NCBI RefSeq assembly: GCF_013466605.1 | Contig: NZ_CP059162.1 | Span: forward strand, 2,728,001-2,792,000 | Length of the DNA stretch: 64,000 nucleotides | Reading direction: 5' to 3' | From: Pseudomonas chlororaphis subsp. aurantiaca | Lineage (GTDB): Bacteria; Pseudomonadota; Gammaproteobacteria; Pseudomonadales; Pseudomonadaceae | Part shown: piece after piece, positions 53,846 to 63,040 of the stretch | Layout: the number at the start of each line of letters is the position of its first letter | How positions within the stretch are numbered: position 1 is the stretch's first letter | Position numbers and translations under genes: made by a program | The notes under the pieces: generated by a model | What the model saw: the letters and a program-made list of their open reading frames with translations, nothing else | The model's database searches: none | Told to the model about the DNA's origin: nothing

Positions 53846-55009
53846 ATGAACCCCAACAGCAATGAAGAATTGAATGCCATCCGTGAAGGCGTGCGGGCCC
53901 TGTGCGCGGACTTTCCCGCCGAATACTGGCGCCGGATCGACGAGAAAAAGGGCTTCCCGCAAGCCTTTGTCAAAGCCATGACAGAAGCCGGCTGGCTCTC
54001 GGCGATGATCCCCGAGCAGTACGGCGGTTCGGGCCTGGGCCTGGCCGAAGCCTCGGTGATCCTCGAAGAAGTGAACCGCTGCGGCGGCAACTCCGGCACC
54101 GTGCACGGGCAGATGTACAACATGTTCACCCTGCTGCGGCACGGCAGCGAGGCGCAAAAAAGCTACTACCTGCCCAAGCTCGCCAGCGGCGAACTGCGCC
54201 TGCAATCGATGGGCGTCACCGAGCCCACCACCGGCACCGACACCACCAAGATCAAGACCACCGCCGTACGCAAGGGTGACAAGTACGTGATCAACGGGCA
54301 GAAGGTGTGGATCTCGCGCATCCAGCATTCCGACCTGATGATCCTGCTGGCGCGCACCACGCCGCTGGCCGAGGTCAAGAAAAAATCCGAAGGCATGTCG
54401 ATCTTCCTGGTCGACCTGCGCGAGGCCATCGGCCACGGCCTGACCGTGCAGCCGATCGCCAACATGGTCAACCACGAGACCAACGAGCTGTTCTTCGACA
54501 ACCTGGAGATCCCCGCCGACAGCCTGATCGGTGAGGAAGGCAAGGGGTTCCGCTACATCCTCGACGGCCTCAACGCCGAACGCACCCTGATCGCCGCCGA
54601 GTGCATCGGCGATGGCCGCTGGTTTATCGAGAAGGCCAGCCAGTACGCCCGCGACCGCGTGGTGTTCGGCCGGCCGATCGGGCAGAACCAGGGCGTGCAG
54701 TTCCCCATCGCCGAAGCCCATATCGAGATCGAGGCCGCCGATCTGATGCGCTGGCGCGCCTGCGAGGAATATGACAGCGGCCTGAACGCCGGAGCCAGCG
54801 CCAACATGGCCAAGTACCTGGCGGCCAAGGCTTCGTGGGAGGCGGCCAACGCCTGCCTGCAGACCCACGGCGGTTTCGGCTTCGCCAATGAGTACGACGT
54901 CGAGCGCAAATTCCGCGAGACCCGCCTGTACCAGGTGGCGCCGATCTCCACCAACCTGATCCTGTCCTATGTGGCCGAGCACCTGCTCGAACTGCCGCGC
55001 AGTTTCTGA
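53846..55009 (+). CDS. Acyl-CoA dehydrogenase
   Basis: 387-residue acyl-CoA dehydrogenase. The FAD signature (SMGVTEPTTGTDTTKIKTTA, about residues 129-148) and the C-terminal CoA/FAD segment (CLQTHGGFGFANEYDVERKFRETRL, near 340) are intact. The catalytic base lies in the C-terminal helical domain as in the family. It corresponds to PA0879; its exact step in the itaconate pathway is not established to my knowledge. Start ATG 53846 with GGCGGAGAGC upstream. Spacing to ich is 21 bp, so same operon. Confidence 0.9.
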   Translation: MNPNSNEELNAIREGVRALCADFPAEYWRRIDEKKGFPQAFVKAMTEAGWLSAMIPEQYGGSGLGLAEASVILEEVNRCGGNSGTVHGQMYNMFTLLRHGSEAQKSYYLPKLASGELRLQSMGVTEPTTGTDTTKIKTTAVRKGDKYVINGQKVWISRIQHSDLMILLARTTPLAEVKKKSEGMSIFLVDLREAIGHGLTVQPIANMVNHETNELFFDNLEIPADSLIGEEGKGFRYILDGLNAERTLIAAECIGDGRWFIEKASQYARDRVVFGRPIGQNQGVQFPIAEAHIEIEAADLMRWRACEEYDSGLNAGASANMAKYLAAKASWEAANACLQTHGGFGFANEYDVERKFRETRLYQVAPISTNLILSYVAEHLLELPRSF

Positions 55010-55019
55010 GGAACCGAGC

Positions 55020-56369
55020 ATGAGCCATACCCAAGCCTTGGCCGGGTTCCTTGCCGGCCTGAGTTACCAGCAGCTACCCGACAGCGTGCTGGCGCGCACC
55101 GAGGAGCTGTTCCTCGACTGGCTCGGCTCCGCCCTGGCCAGCCAGGGCGCGCATCCGATTCCGTTGTTCGAGCGTTACGCCCGGCATATGGGGCCGGCCG
55201 ATGGCCCGGCGCGGATCCTGGTCAACGGTCGCGGCAGCTCGGCCTATTTCGCCGCCCTGGTGAACGCCGCGTCCTCCCATCTGGTGGAGCAGGACGACCT
55301 GCACAACAGCTCGGTGTTGCACCCGGCCACCGTGGTGTTCCCGGCGGCCCTGGCGGCGGCCCAGGACCTGGGCAAGTCCGGTCGCGAGCTGCTGTTGGCG
55401 GCGGTGGCCGGTTACGAGGCGGGGATTCGCATCGGCGAGTTCATGGGCCGTTCCCATTACCGGATCTTCCACACCACGGCCACCGTCGGCACCCTCGCCG
55501 CGGCGGTGGCGGTGGGCAAGCTGATGGACTTCGACCAGGCACAGTTCATCGACCTGCTGGGCAGCGCCGGAACCCAGGCCGCCGGGTTCTGGGAGTTTTT
55601 GCGCGACGCCGCGGACTCCAAGCAACTGCACACGGCCAAGGCCGCGGCCGACGGGCTGCTCGCCGCCTACCTGACCCGCGACGGGCTGACCGGCGCGCGC
55701 AATATTCTCGAAGGCGAGCAGGGCATGGCCGCGGGCATGTCCTGGGATGCCGAGCCGAGCAGGCTGTCCGATCGGCTCGGTTCGCGTTGGGCCTTGCTGG
55801 AAACCTCGTTCAAGCTCCACGCCGCCTGCCGCCATACCCACCCGGCCGCCGATGCCTTGCTGGCGCTGATGCAGCGCGAAGGCCTGAGCCACGGGCAGAT
55901 CGCCCGGGTGGAAACCCGCGTGCACCAGGGTGCCATCGATGTGCTGGGGCGGGTGAGCGTGCCGCAGACCGTGCACCAGGCTAAGTTTTCCATGGGCACC
56001 GTGCTCGGCCTGATCGCCGTGCATGGCAAGGCCGGGCTGCCGGAGTTCCATGAGCTGGCGCTGAACGATCCGGCGGTGGCGGCGTTTCGCGACAAGGTGT
56101 CGATGGTCCTCGACCCCGAGGTCGACCGCGCCTACCCGCAACGCTGGCTTGGCCGGGTGCTGGTCACCACTGTCGACGGCCGCACCCTGCATGGCGTCAT
56201 CGACGAGCCCAAGGGCGATCCGGGCAATGGCCTGTCGCGGGCGGAGCTTGCGGACAAGTTCCAGCGCCTGTTGCGCTTCTCCGGCGCCCGCACGGCGGAG
56301 CAGGGCGCGGCCCTGATCCGCCAGGCGTGGAACCTGCGCGACACCGCGCAACTGAACGAATTGCTCTGA
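55020..56369 (+). CDS. MmgE/PrpD-family protein
   Basis: 449-residue MmgE/PrpD-family (2-methylcitrate dehydratase-like) protein. It has the N-terminal helical domain (LFLDWLGSALASQGAHPI, near residue 27) and DDLHNSSVLHPATVVFPAALAAA (near 92) typical of the fold, and QTVHQAKFSMGTVLG near 315. In this operon it matches PA0881. Start at MSHTQALAGF; GAGGAACC upstream. Gap to the preceding gene is 10 bp, so it is in the same transcript. Role in itaconate use is unproven. Confidence 0.88.
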   Translation: MSHTQALAGFLAGLSYQQLPDSVLARTEELFLDWLGSALASQGAHPIPLFERYARHMGPADGPARILVNGRGSSAYFAALVNAASSHLVEQDDLHNSSVLHPATVVFPAALAAAQDLGKSGRELLLAAVAGYEAGIRIGEFMGRSHYRIFHTTATVGTLAAAVAVGKLMDFDQAQFIDLLGSAGTQAAGFWEFLRDAADSKQLHTAKAAADGLLAAYLTRDGLTGARNILEGEQGMAAGMSWDAEPSRLSDRLGSRWALLETSFKLHAACRHTHPAADALLALMQREGLSHGQIARVETRVHQGAIDVLGRVSVPQTVHQAKFSMGTVLGLIAVHGKAGLPEFHELALNDPAVAAFRDKVSMVLDPEVDRAYPQRWLGRVLVTTVDGRTLHGVIDEPKGDPGNGLSRAELADKFQRLLRFSGARTAEQGAALIRQAWNLRDTAQLNELL

Positions 56370-56388
56370 ACCAGCCCGAGGACGCCTT

Positions 56389-57594
56389 ATGACAAGCACT
56401 ACCGCACAACCCCGGCCGCTGGACGGCATCACCGTGGTCAGCCTGGAACACGCCATCGCCGCGCCGTTCTGTACCCGCCAACTGGCCGACCTGGGCGCCC
56501 GGGTGATCAAGGTCGAACGCCCTGGCAGCGGCGATTTTGCCCGTGGCTACGACGAGCGCGTGCGCGGCCTGGCCTCGCATTTCGTCTGGACCAACCGCTC
56601 CAAGGAAAGCCTGACCCTGGACCTCAAGCAGGACGCCGCCGGCGACATTCTTCAACGCCTGCTGGCCCAGGCCGACGTGCTGGTGCAGAACCTCGCGCCG
56701 GGCGCGGCGGCGCGCATGGGCCTGTCGTTCGAGGCGCTGCACGAACGTTTTCCGCGGCTGATCGTCTGCGACATTTCCGGTTATGGCGAGGGCGGCCCCT
56801 ATGAGAAGAAAAAGGCCTACGACCTGCTGATCCAGAGCGAGGGCGGGTTCCTGTCGGTGACCGGCGGCCCGGGCGAGGAGCAACTGGCCAAGGCCGGCTG
56901 CTCGATCGCCGACATCGCCGCCGGCATGTACGCCTACAGCGGCATCCTCTCGGCGCTGTTGCTACGCGGCAGGACCGGGCAGGGCAGCCGCATCGACGTG
57001 AGCATGCTGGAAAGCCTGGTGGAGTGGATGGGCTACCCGATGTACTACGCCTTCGACGGCGCACCGCCACCGCCACGGGCTGGCGCGGCGCACTCGACCA
57101 TCTACCCCTACGGGCCGTTTCCGGCGGGGGACGGCGGCACTGTGATGCTCGGCTTGCAGAACGAGCGCGAATGGGCGGCGTTCTGCGACAAGGTGCTGTT
57201 GCTACCGGAGCTGGCCGGCGACGAGCGCTTCTCGGCCAACTTCAAGCGTTCGGCCAATCGCGAGGCGCTGCGCCAGATCATTGTCGACAGCTTCGCCCGG
57301 CTGACGGTGGAGGAGGTGATCGAGCGGCTGGAGCAGGCGCAGATCGCCAGCGCCCGGGTCAACGACATGCAGGGCGTGTGGCAGCACCCGCAACTCAAGG
57401 CCCGCGACGGCTGGCGCGAGGTGGACAGCCCGGCCGGCAAGCTGCCGTCGTTGCTGCCGCCGGCGCGCAATGCCGCGTTCGAACCACGCATGGATGGCGT
57501 CCCGGCGCTGGGCCAGCACAGCGGCGCGATCCTCGCCGAACTGGGCCTGTCCACCGAGGCCATCGAACAGCTGCAGGCCAACGGCGTGATCTGA
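56389..57594 (+). CDS. ict: CoA transferase, itaconate type (CaiB/BaiF family)
   Basis: 401-residue CaiB/BaiF family III CoA transferase. The family landmarks are visible: RPLDGITVVSLEHAIAAPFC (start), CTRQLADLGARVIKVERPGSGDFARGYD (about residues 26-53), and RIDVSMLESLVEWMGYP (about 203). It attaches CoA from succinyl-CoA to itaconate. It corresponds to Ict (PA0882) and sits next to the ccl gene. Start ATG 56389 with GAGGACGCC upstream. The catalytic Asp position falls in the region after residue 165. Confidence 0.88.
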   Translation: MTSTTAQPRPLDGITVVSLEHAIAAPFCTRQLADLGARVIKVERPGSGDFARGYDERVRGLASHFVWTNRSKESLTLDLKQDAAGDILQRLLAQADVLVQNLAPGAAARMGLSFEALHERFPRLIVCDISGYGEGGPYEKKKAYDLLIQSEGGFLSVTGGPGEEQLAKAGCSIADIAAGMYAYSGILSALLLRGRTGQGSRIDVSMLESLVEWMGYPMYYAFDGAPPPPRAGAAHSTIYPYGPFPAGDGGTVMLGLQNEREWAAFCDKVLLLPELAGDERFSANFKRSANREALRQIIVDSFARLTVEEVIERLEQAQIASARVNDMQGVWQHPQLKARDGWREVDSPAGKLPSLLPPARNAAFEPRMDGVPALGQHSGAILAELGLSTEAIEQLQANGVI

Positions 57595-57612
57595 GATCCG
57601 CAGGCTTGCACG

Positions 57613-57676
57613 GCTTCTGTAGGAGCAGCCGGTCGACGCTCGATTGCTGGCGAAGAGGCCCTTGAGGTTTGCGTCG
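57613..57676. repeat. Solitary REP of the GGTCGACG variety inside the operon
   Basis: CTTCTGTAGGAGCAGCCGGTCGACGCTCG... with CGATTGCTGGCGA is a REP of the non-standard core, lying between ict and ccl. The next conserved stretch (GAGGCCCTTGAGGTTTGCGTC) is also found after the REP at 58596. An intra-operon REP may stabilise or shape the transcript. Confidence 0.8.
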
Positions 57677-57765
57677 AATTCGCGGGCCTGCCGCGGGCAA
57701 GCATGCGCGGCCAATACATAGATAACCCGGTCCACGGACCCCACATCACTTACAAGGAATTCAAC

Positions 57766-58581
57766 ATGTCCAACCCTATTGTCCGCTCTGCCTTGTTCGT
57801 GCCGGGCAGCCGTCCCGAGCGTTTCGGCAAGGCCCTGGCCAGCGGCGCCGATGCGGTGATCGTCGATTTCGAGGACGCCGTGGAGGAGCCGCTCAAGCGC
57901 CAGGCCCGGGACAACCTCGAGCAGTTCCTGAACACCCAGCCCCAGGTCAGGCTGTGGGTGCGGGTCAATGCCCCGGAACATGCCGAGCATGCCGCCGACC
58001 TGGCGTTCTGCAAGCGTCACGCCGGGGTCGTCGGCATCCTGCTGCCCAAGGTCGAAAGCGCCGCCCAGGTGGCGACCGTGGCGGCCACCGGCAAGCAGAT
58101 CTGGCCGATCATCGAAAGCGCGCGCGGGCTGTTGGCCCTGGCGGAGATCGCCCGGGCCGCGGCGGTGCAGCGCCTGTCTTTCGGCGGCCTGGACCTGGCG
58201 CTGGACCTCAACCTGTGCAGCGGTTCGGTGGCGGCGCAGTTCGCCCTGGACCAGGCGCGGCTGGCGCTGATCCTGCATTCGCGCGCCGCCGGGTTGGTCG
58301 CGCCGCTGGATGGCGTGCACCCGGCCATCGACGATCCGCAAGGTTTGCGCGGCTCCATCCGCCACGCCTACGAAATGGGCTTCGGCGGCGCCTTGTGCAT
58401 CCACCCGAAACAGGTGCCGGTGATCCACCAGGCCCTGGCCCCCAGCGCCGAGGACCTGGCCTGGGCGCAACGGGTGGTGGACGCCGGCAGCCACGGCGCC
58501 GGCGCCTACCAGATCGACGGCCAGATGGTCGACGCGCCGGTGCTGCTGCGGGCCCAGCGCCTGCTGGCGCTGGCCTCCTAG
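57766..58581 (+). CDS. ccl: Citramalyl-CoA lyase (HpcH/HpaI aldolase family)
   Basis: 271-residue HpcH/HpaI-type CitE-like lyase. The N-terminal RSALFVPGSRPERFGKAL (about 7-24), the acidic metal-binding DFEDAV (about 38), VRVNAP (about 69) and the RLSFGGLDLALDL segment near 138 all mark the CitE-like TIM barrel. It cleaves citramalyl-CoA to acetyl-CoA and pyruvate, the last itaconate step (Ccl, PA0883). Start at MSNPIVRSALF with AAGGAATTC upstream. The 171-bp gap to ict holds the REP. Confidence 0.9.
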   Translation: MSNPIVRSALFVPGSRPERFGKALASGADAVIVDFEDAVEEPLKRQARDNLEQFLNTQPQVRLWVRVNAPEHAEHAADLAFCKRHAGVVGILLPKVESAAQVATVAATGKQIWPIIESARGLLALAEIARAAAVQRLSFGGLDLALDLNLCSGSVAAQFALDQARLALILHSRAAGLVAPLDGVHPAIDDPQGLRGSIRHAYEMGFGGALCIHPKQVPVIHQALAPSAEDLAWAQRVVDAGSHGAGAYQIDGQMVDAPVLLRAQRLLALAS

Positions 58582-58590
58582 GCGGCCCTG

Positions 58591-58705
58591 GGCTGTAGGG
58601 GCGGCCGGTCGACGCTCGATTGCTGGCGATTAGGGCCTTGAGGTTTGCGTCGGCCTTGAGGGCCTATCGCGGGCAAGTCGGATCGCCGCCCGCTCCTACA
58701 GAAGA
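58591..58705. repeat. REP pair with arms of two varieties
   Basis: The left arm (GGCTGTAGGGGCGGCCGGTCGACG) is the GGTCGACG variety, and the right arm (ATCGCGGGCAAGTCGGATCGCCGCCCGCTCCTACAG) is the common variety. It separates ccl from the TRAP genes. This explains the long 233-bp gap. Confidence 0.85.
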
Positions 58706-58724
58706 CGCGGTGGCGTTCGGTTGA

Positions 58725-59804
<1,080 letters not shown>

Positions 59805-59817
59805 CGACCTGCATCCC

Positions 59818-59839
59818 GGCCGCTGCGCTCGCAGCGGCC
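59818..59839 (+). terminator. Intra-operon hairpin after the binding-protein gene
   Basis: GGCCGCTG-cgctcg-CAGCGGCC is a very stable stem, 14 bp after the binding-protein stop and 54 bp before dctQ. No T-run follows, so it probably stabilises the upstream mRNA and partly limits the membrane subunits, as often seen in transporter operons. Confidence 0.6.
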
Positions 59840-59893
59840 CATCGGCAGCCGTTATCGGGCTGCACTCCACTGGCACTTTCACGGAGAACCTCA

Positions 59894-60526
59894 ATGCACA
59901 GGCTGAGGCGGTTCTGGGAACATTTTGAAGAGGCGTTCATCGCCTTCCTGCTGGCGGCCATGACGCTGGTGACTTTCGTCTACGTGGTGCTCAACAACCT
60001 GTACCCGCTGTTCTATGCCATCGGCGATGCCTGGGAAGGGGGCGGCGCGCTGTTCCTGGGGATCGGCGACGTCCTCATGGAGCTGGCCCAGGAGATGGTC
60101 TGGAGCGTGGCGCTGACCAAGGTGCTGTTTGGCTGGCTGATTTTCTTCGGCATTTCCTACGGCGTGCGGACCGCCGGCCACCTGGGGGTGGACGCGCTGG
60201 TCAAGCTGGCCTCGCGTCCGGCCCAGCGCCTGCTGGCGGTCATCGCCTGCCTGTGCTGCATGGTCTACGCCGGGCTGTTCATGGTCGCCAGCTTCAAGTG
60301 GCTGATGGCGCTGATCCAGGCCGGCATCGAAGCCGAGGACCTGGACCAGTTCGGCATTCACCTGTCGCATATCGCGATGATCGTGCCCTTCGGTTTTGCC
60401 CTGGTGCTGATCCGCTACCTGGAAATCATGTGGCGCATCCTCATGCGCGGGCAGATCAACCTGGGCCTGGCCGATGAGGCGGCCGAGGCCAGCAAGCTTG
60501 CCAGTCACCACGAGGATCAGCACTGA
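59894..60526 (+). CDS. TRAP transporter small permease subunit (DctQ family)
   Basis: 210-residue four-helix DctQ subunit (hydrophobic segments about 15-40, 75-95, 115-138 and 160-182). Motif FFGISYGVRTAGHLGVDAL near residue 85 is typical. It links the binding protein and the DctM channel. Start at MHRLRRFWEHFE, with CGGAGAACC upstream; the open frame upstream to 59708 overlaps the binding-protein gene. Its TGA overlaps the ATG of dctM. Confidence 0.88.
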   Translation: MHRLRRFWEHFEEAFIAFLLAAMTLVTFVYVVLNNLYPLFYAIGDAWEGGGALFLGIGDVLMELAQEMVWSVALTKVLFGWLIFFGISYGVRTAGHLGVDALVKLASRPAQRLLAVIACLCCMVYAGLFMVASFKWLMALIQAGIEAEDLDQFGIHLSHIAMIVPFGFALVLIRYLEIMWRILMRGQINLGLADEAAEASKLASHHEDQH

Positions 60527-61809
60527 TGGCCATTCTCTGTCTGTTTCTGATGCTGTTCGTCTTCATGTTCCTCGGCGTGCCGATCGCCATTTCCCTGGGG
60601 CTGGCCGGCGCCACGTCGATCCTGCTGTTCAGCCCGGACTCCCTGAGTTCCCTGGCGATCAAGCTGTTCGAAACCTCCGAAGCCTATACCTTGCTGGCGA
60701 TCCCATTCTTCCTGCTGTCCGGGGCCTTCATGACCACCGGCGGCGTGGCGCAACGCCTGATCGATTTCGCCAACGCCTGCGTCGGGCACATTCGCGGCGG
60801 CCTGGCGATTGCCGCGGTGCTGGCGTGCATGCTGTTCGCCGCGCTGTCGGGTTCGTCGCCGGCAACGGTGGCGGCGGTGGGTTCGATTGCGGTGGCGGGC
60901 ATGGTGCGTTCCGGCTACCCACGGGAGTTCGGCGCCGGGATCATCTGCAACGCCGGGACCCTGGGCATCCTGATTCCGCCGTCGATCGTGATGGTGGTGT
61001 ACTCGGCGGCCACCGAAACCTCGGTGGGCAAGCTGTTCATGGCCGGGGTCGTTCCGGGGCTGCTGCTGGGCGTGATCCTGATGGTGGTGATCTACATCGT
61101 CGCGCGGATCAAGAAGCTCCCGGCGCAACCGCGGGTGTCGTTCCGCGAATGGCTGAGCACCGCGCGCCGGGCTTTCTGGGGCCTGCTGTTGCTGGTGATC
61201 ATCCTCGGCGGCATCTACAGCGGCCTGTTCACCCCGACCGAGGCGGCGGCGGTGGCGGCGGTGTATTCGGCCTTCGTCGCGCTGTTCGTCTACAAGGACA
61301 TGCGCCTGTGCGACTGTCCGAAAGTGCTGGTGGAGTCGGGCCGGCTGTCGATCATGCTGATGTTCATCATCGCCAACGCCATGCTCTTCGCCCATGTGCT
61401 GACCACCGAGCAGATCCCGCAGCAGATCACCACCTTCGTCATGGATGCCGGGCTGTCGCCCATTGGTTTCCTGCTGATGGTCAATGTGGTGCTGCTGGTG
61501 GCGGGCAGCTTCATGGAGCCCTCGGCCATCGTGCTGATCCTGGCGCCGATCTTCTTCCCGATTGCCATGGAGCTGGGCATCGACCCGATCCACCTGGGGA
61601 TCGTCATGGTGGTCAACATGGAAATCGGCCTGGTGCATCCGCCGGTGGGCCTGAACCTGTTCGTCACCTCGGCGGTGACCGGCCTGAGCCTCGGGCAGAC
61701 CATCCGCGCGGCGCTGCCGTGGCTGATGATCCTGCTGGCGTTCCTGATCCTGGTGACCTACGTGCCGTTCATTTCCCTGGCGCTGCCGAACTGGCTGGGG
61801 ATGAACTGA
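60526..61809 (+). CDS. TRAP transporter large permease subunit (DctM family)
   Basis: 427-residue DctM channel subunit with about 12 transmembrane helices. Family motifs: LGVPIAISLGLAGA (about residues 17-30), GSSPATVAAVGSIAV (about 108-122), NAGTLGILIPPSIVMVVYS (about 144-162) and MEIGLVHPPVGLNLFV (about 365-380). It moves the dicarboxylate with Na+. It starts by overlapping the dctQ stop (ATG/TGA overlap), so translation is coupled. Followed by a REP pair. Confidence 0.92.
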   Translation: MAILCLFLMLFVFMFLGVPIAISLGLAGATSILLFSPDSLSSLAIKLFETSEAYTLLAIPFFLLSGAFMTTGGVAQRLIDFANACVGHIRGGLAIAAVLACMLFAALSGSSPATVAAVGSIAVAGMVRSGYPREFGAGIICNAGTLGILIPPSIVMVVYSAATETSVGKLFMAGVVPGLLLGVILMVVIYIVARIKKLPAQPRVSFREWLSTARRAFWGLLLLVIILGGIYSGLFTPTEAAAVAAVYSAFVALFVYKDMRLCDCPKVLVESGRLSIMLMFIIANAMLFAHVLTTEQIPQQITTFVMDAGLSPIGFLLMVNVVLLVAGSFMEPSAIVLILAPIFFPIAMELGIDPIHLGIVMVVNMEIGLVHPPVGLNLFVTSAVTGLSLGQTIRAALPWLMILLAFLILVTYVPFISLALPNWLGMN

Positions 61810-61840
61810 AACGCTGATGCGCTGAGTGGGCGTACATGGT

Positions 61841-61947
61841 CTCTGTAGGAGCCAAGCTTGCTGGCGATGAGGCCCTTCAAGGCAATGCTGTTCTTGAGGT
61901 CGTCATCGCGGGCCAGCCGGGTCGCCGCCCGCTCGCTCCTACAGAGG
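61841..61947. repeat. REP pair after the TRAP operon
   Basis: TCTGTAGGAGCCAAGCTTGCTGGCGA faces CATCGCGGGCCAGCCGGGTCG...GCTCGCTCCTACAGA. It ends the itaconate region 32 bp after the dctM stop. Confidence 0.85.
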
Positions 61948-62051
61948 CGCGTATGGCATGGCCCAATGGTTTGCAGGAAGCCGCCTGACAAAGGCTTGTC
62001 GCCCGTCGCCCGGCGGCGCAGCATGGACGCCTTCATTTCGGGGGCTTGGAT

Positions 62052-62939
62052 ATGCGACGTCTGCCTTCCCTGGCGGCATTACGGACTTTCGAGTGCGCGG
62101 CGCGGCATGCGCATTTCGGCCGGGCGGCGGCCGAGCTGTGCGTCACCGACAGCGCGGTGAGCCATCAGATCCGCCAGCTCGAGGAGCAACTCGGTGTGTC
62201 GTTGTTCGTCCGCGAGGGCCGGCAGATCCGCCCGACCCTGGCGGCCGGGCGGTTGATGCAGAGCCTGCAGCAGGCCTTCGAGCTGATTGGCGAGGCCTGC
62301 GACGAGTTGCGCGACCCGTCCTCCCTGGCGGTACTGCGCCTGGCGGTGACCGCCGAGCTGGCGCAGAAATGGCTGATGAGCCGGCTGGCGGACTTTTCCG
62401 CGCGTTACCCGCATATCACCCTGCATCTCTATGAACAGCCGATCGACGCCAGCGTGCCGGGCGAAGACATCGACCTGGCGATTACCTACGGCAGCGGCCC
62501 GCAGGACAGCAGCGCCTACTTCGTGCGGCCGTTGCCGACCCTGCAATTCTTCCCCGTGTGCAGCCCCGGGCTGTTCAACCAGGGCAACCTGAAAAGCCCG
62601 CGGGACCTGGCTCGCCATTGCCTGCTGCACGACGATCAGGACGGCAAGACCTGGACCGCCTGGCTGACCAGCCATGCCGGCGACCTGCGGCCGGCGCGCC
62701 AGCTGTATTTTGCTCACGCCGGGCTGGCGCTGGAAGCGGCGGCGCAAGGGCAGGGCGTGGCCATGGGCGACAATCTCACGGCCCAGGAAGACCTGCTCAA
62801 TGGCCGGCTGGTTCGGCCCTTCAACGCCGCCAGCATGACCGCCCTGGGCCAATACGCCCTGGTCTGCGAGCGGGTGCGCCTGGAGCGGCCGGCGCTGCTG
62901 CAGTTGCTGGACTGGTTCAGCGATCAGTTGAGCGATTGA
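62052..62939 (+). CDS. LysR-family regulator (GcvA-like)
   Basis: 295-residue LysR-type regulator of the GcvA subgroup. HTH in residues about 5-42 (PSLAALRTFECAARHAHFGRAAAELCVTDSAVSHQI) and a C-terminal sensor domain with DLAITYGSGP near residue 141. In this group the regulator usually controls a neighbouring amino-acid or agmatine gene; here the neighbour on the same strand is an agmatine deiminase. Start at ATG 62052 with GGGGGC upstream; a TTG two codons earlier is in frame. Confidence 0.88.
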   Translation: MRRLPSLAALRTFECAARHAHFGRAAAELCVTDSAVSHQIRQLEEQLGVSLFVREGRQIRPTLAAGRLMQSLQQAFELIGEACDELRDPSSLAVLRLAVTAELAQKWLMSRLADFSARYPHITLHLYEQPIDASVPGEDIDLAITYGSGPQDSSAYFVRPLPTLQFFPVCSPGLFNQGNLKSPRDLARHCLLHDDQDGKTWTAWLTSHAGDLRPARQLYFAHAGLALEAAAQGQGVAMGDNLTAQEDLLNGRLVRPFNAASMTALGQYALVCERVRLERPALLQLLDWFSDQLSD

Positions 62940-62942
62940 TGA

Positions 62943-62954
62943 GTTGAATTCAAC
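62943..62954. promoter_or_regulatory. Palindrome between the LysR gene and aguA
   Basis: GTTGAATTCAAC is a perfect 12-bp palindrome right after the LysR stop and 87 bp before the agmatine deiminase start. A LysR-type site is possible; not tested. Confidence 0.4.
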
Positions 62955-63040
62955 AGTCGCGCAATATTCATCGTTGGTGCCTTGACCCGGCGCGGCGCTA
63001 GTTTGGTGGCCATTCCCTAGCGCTGACGAGGTTTGCCCCC

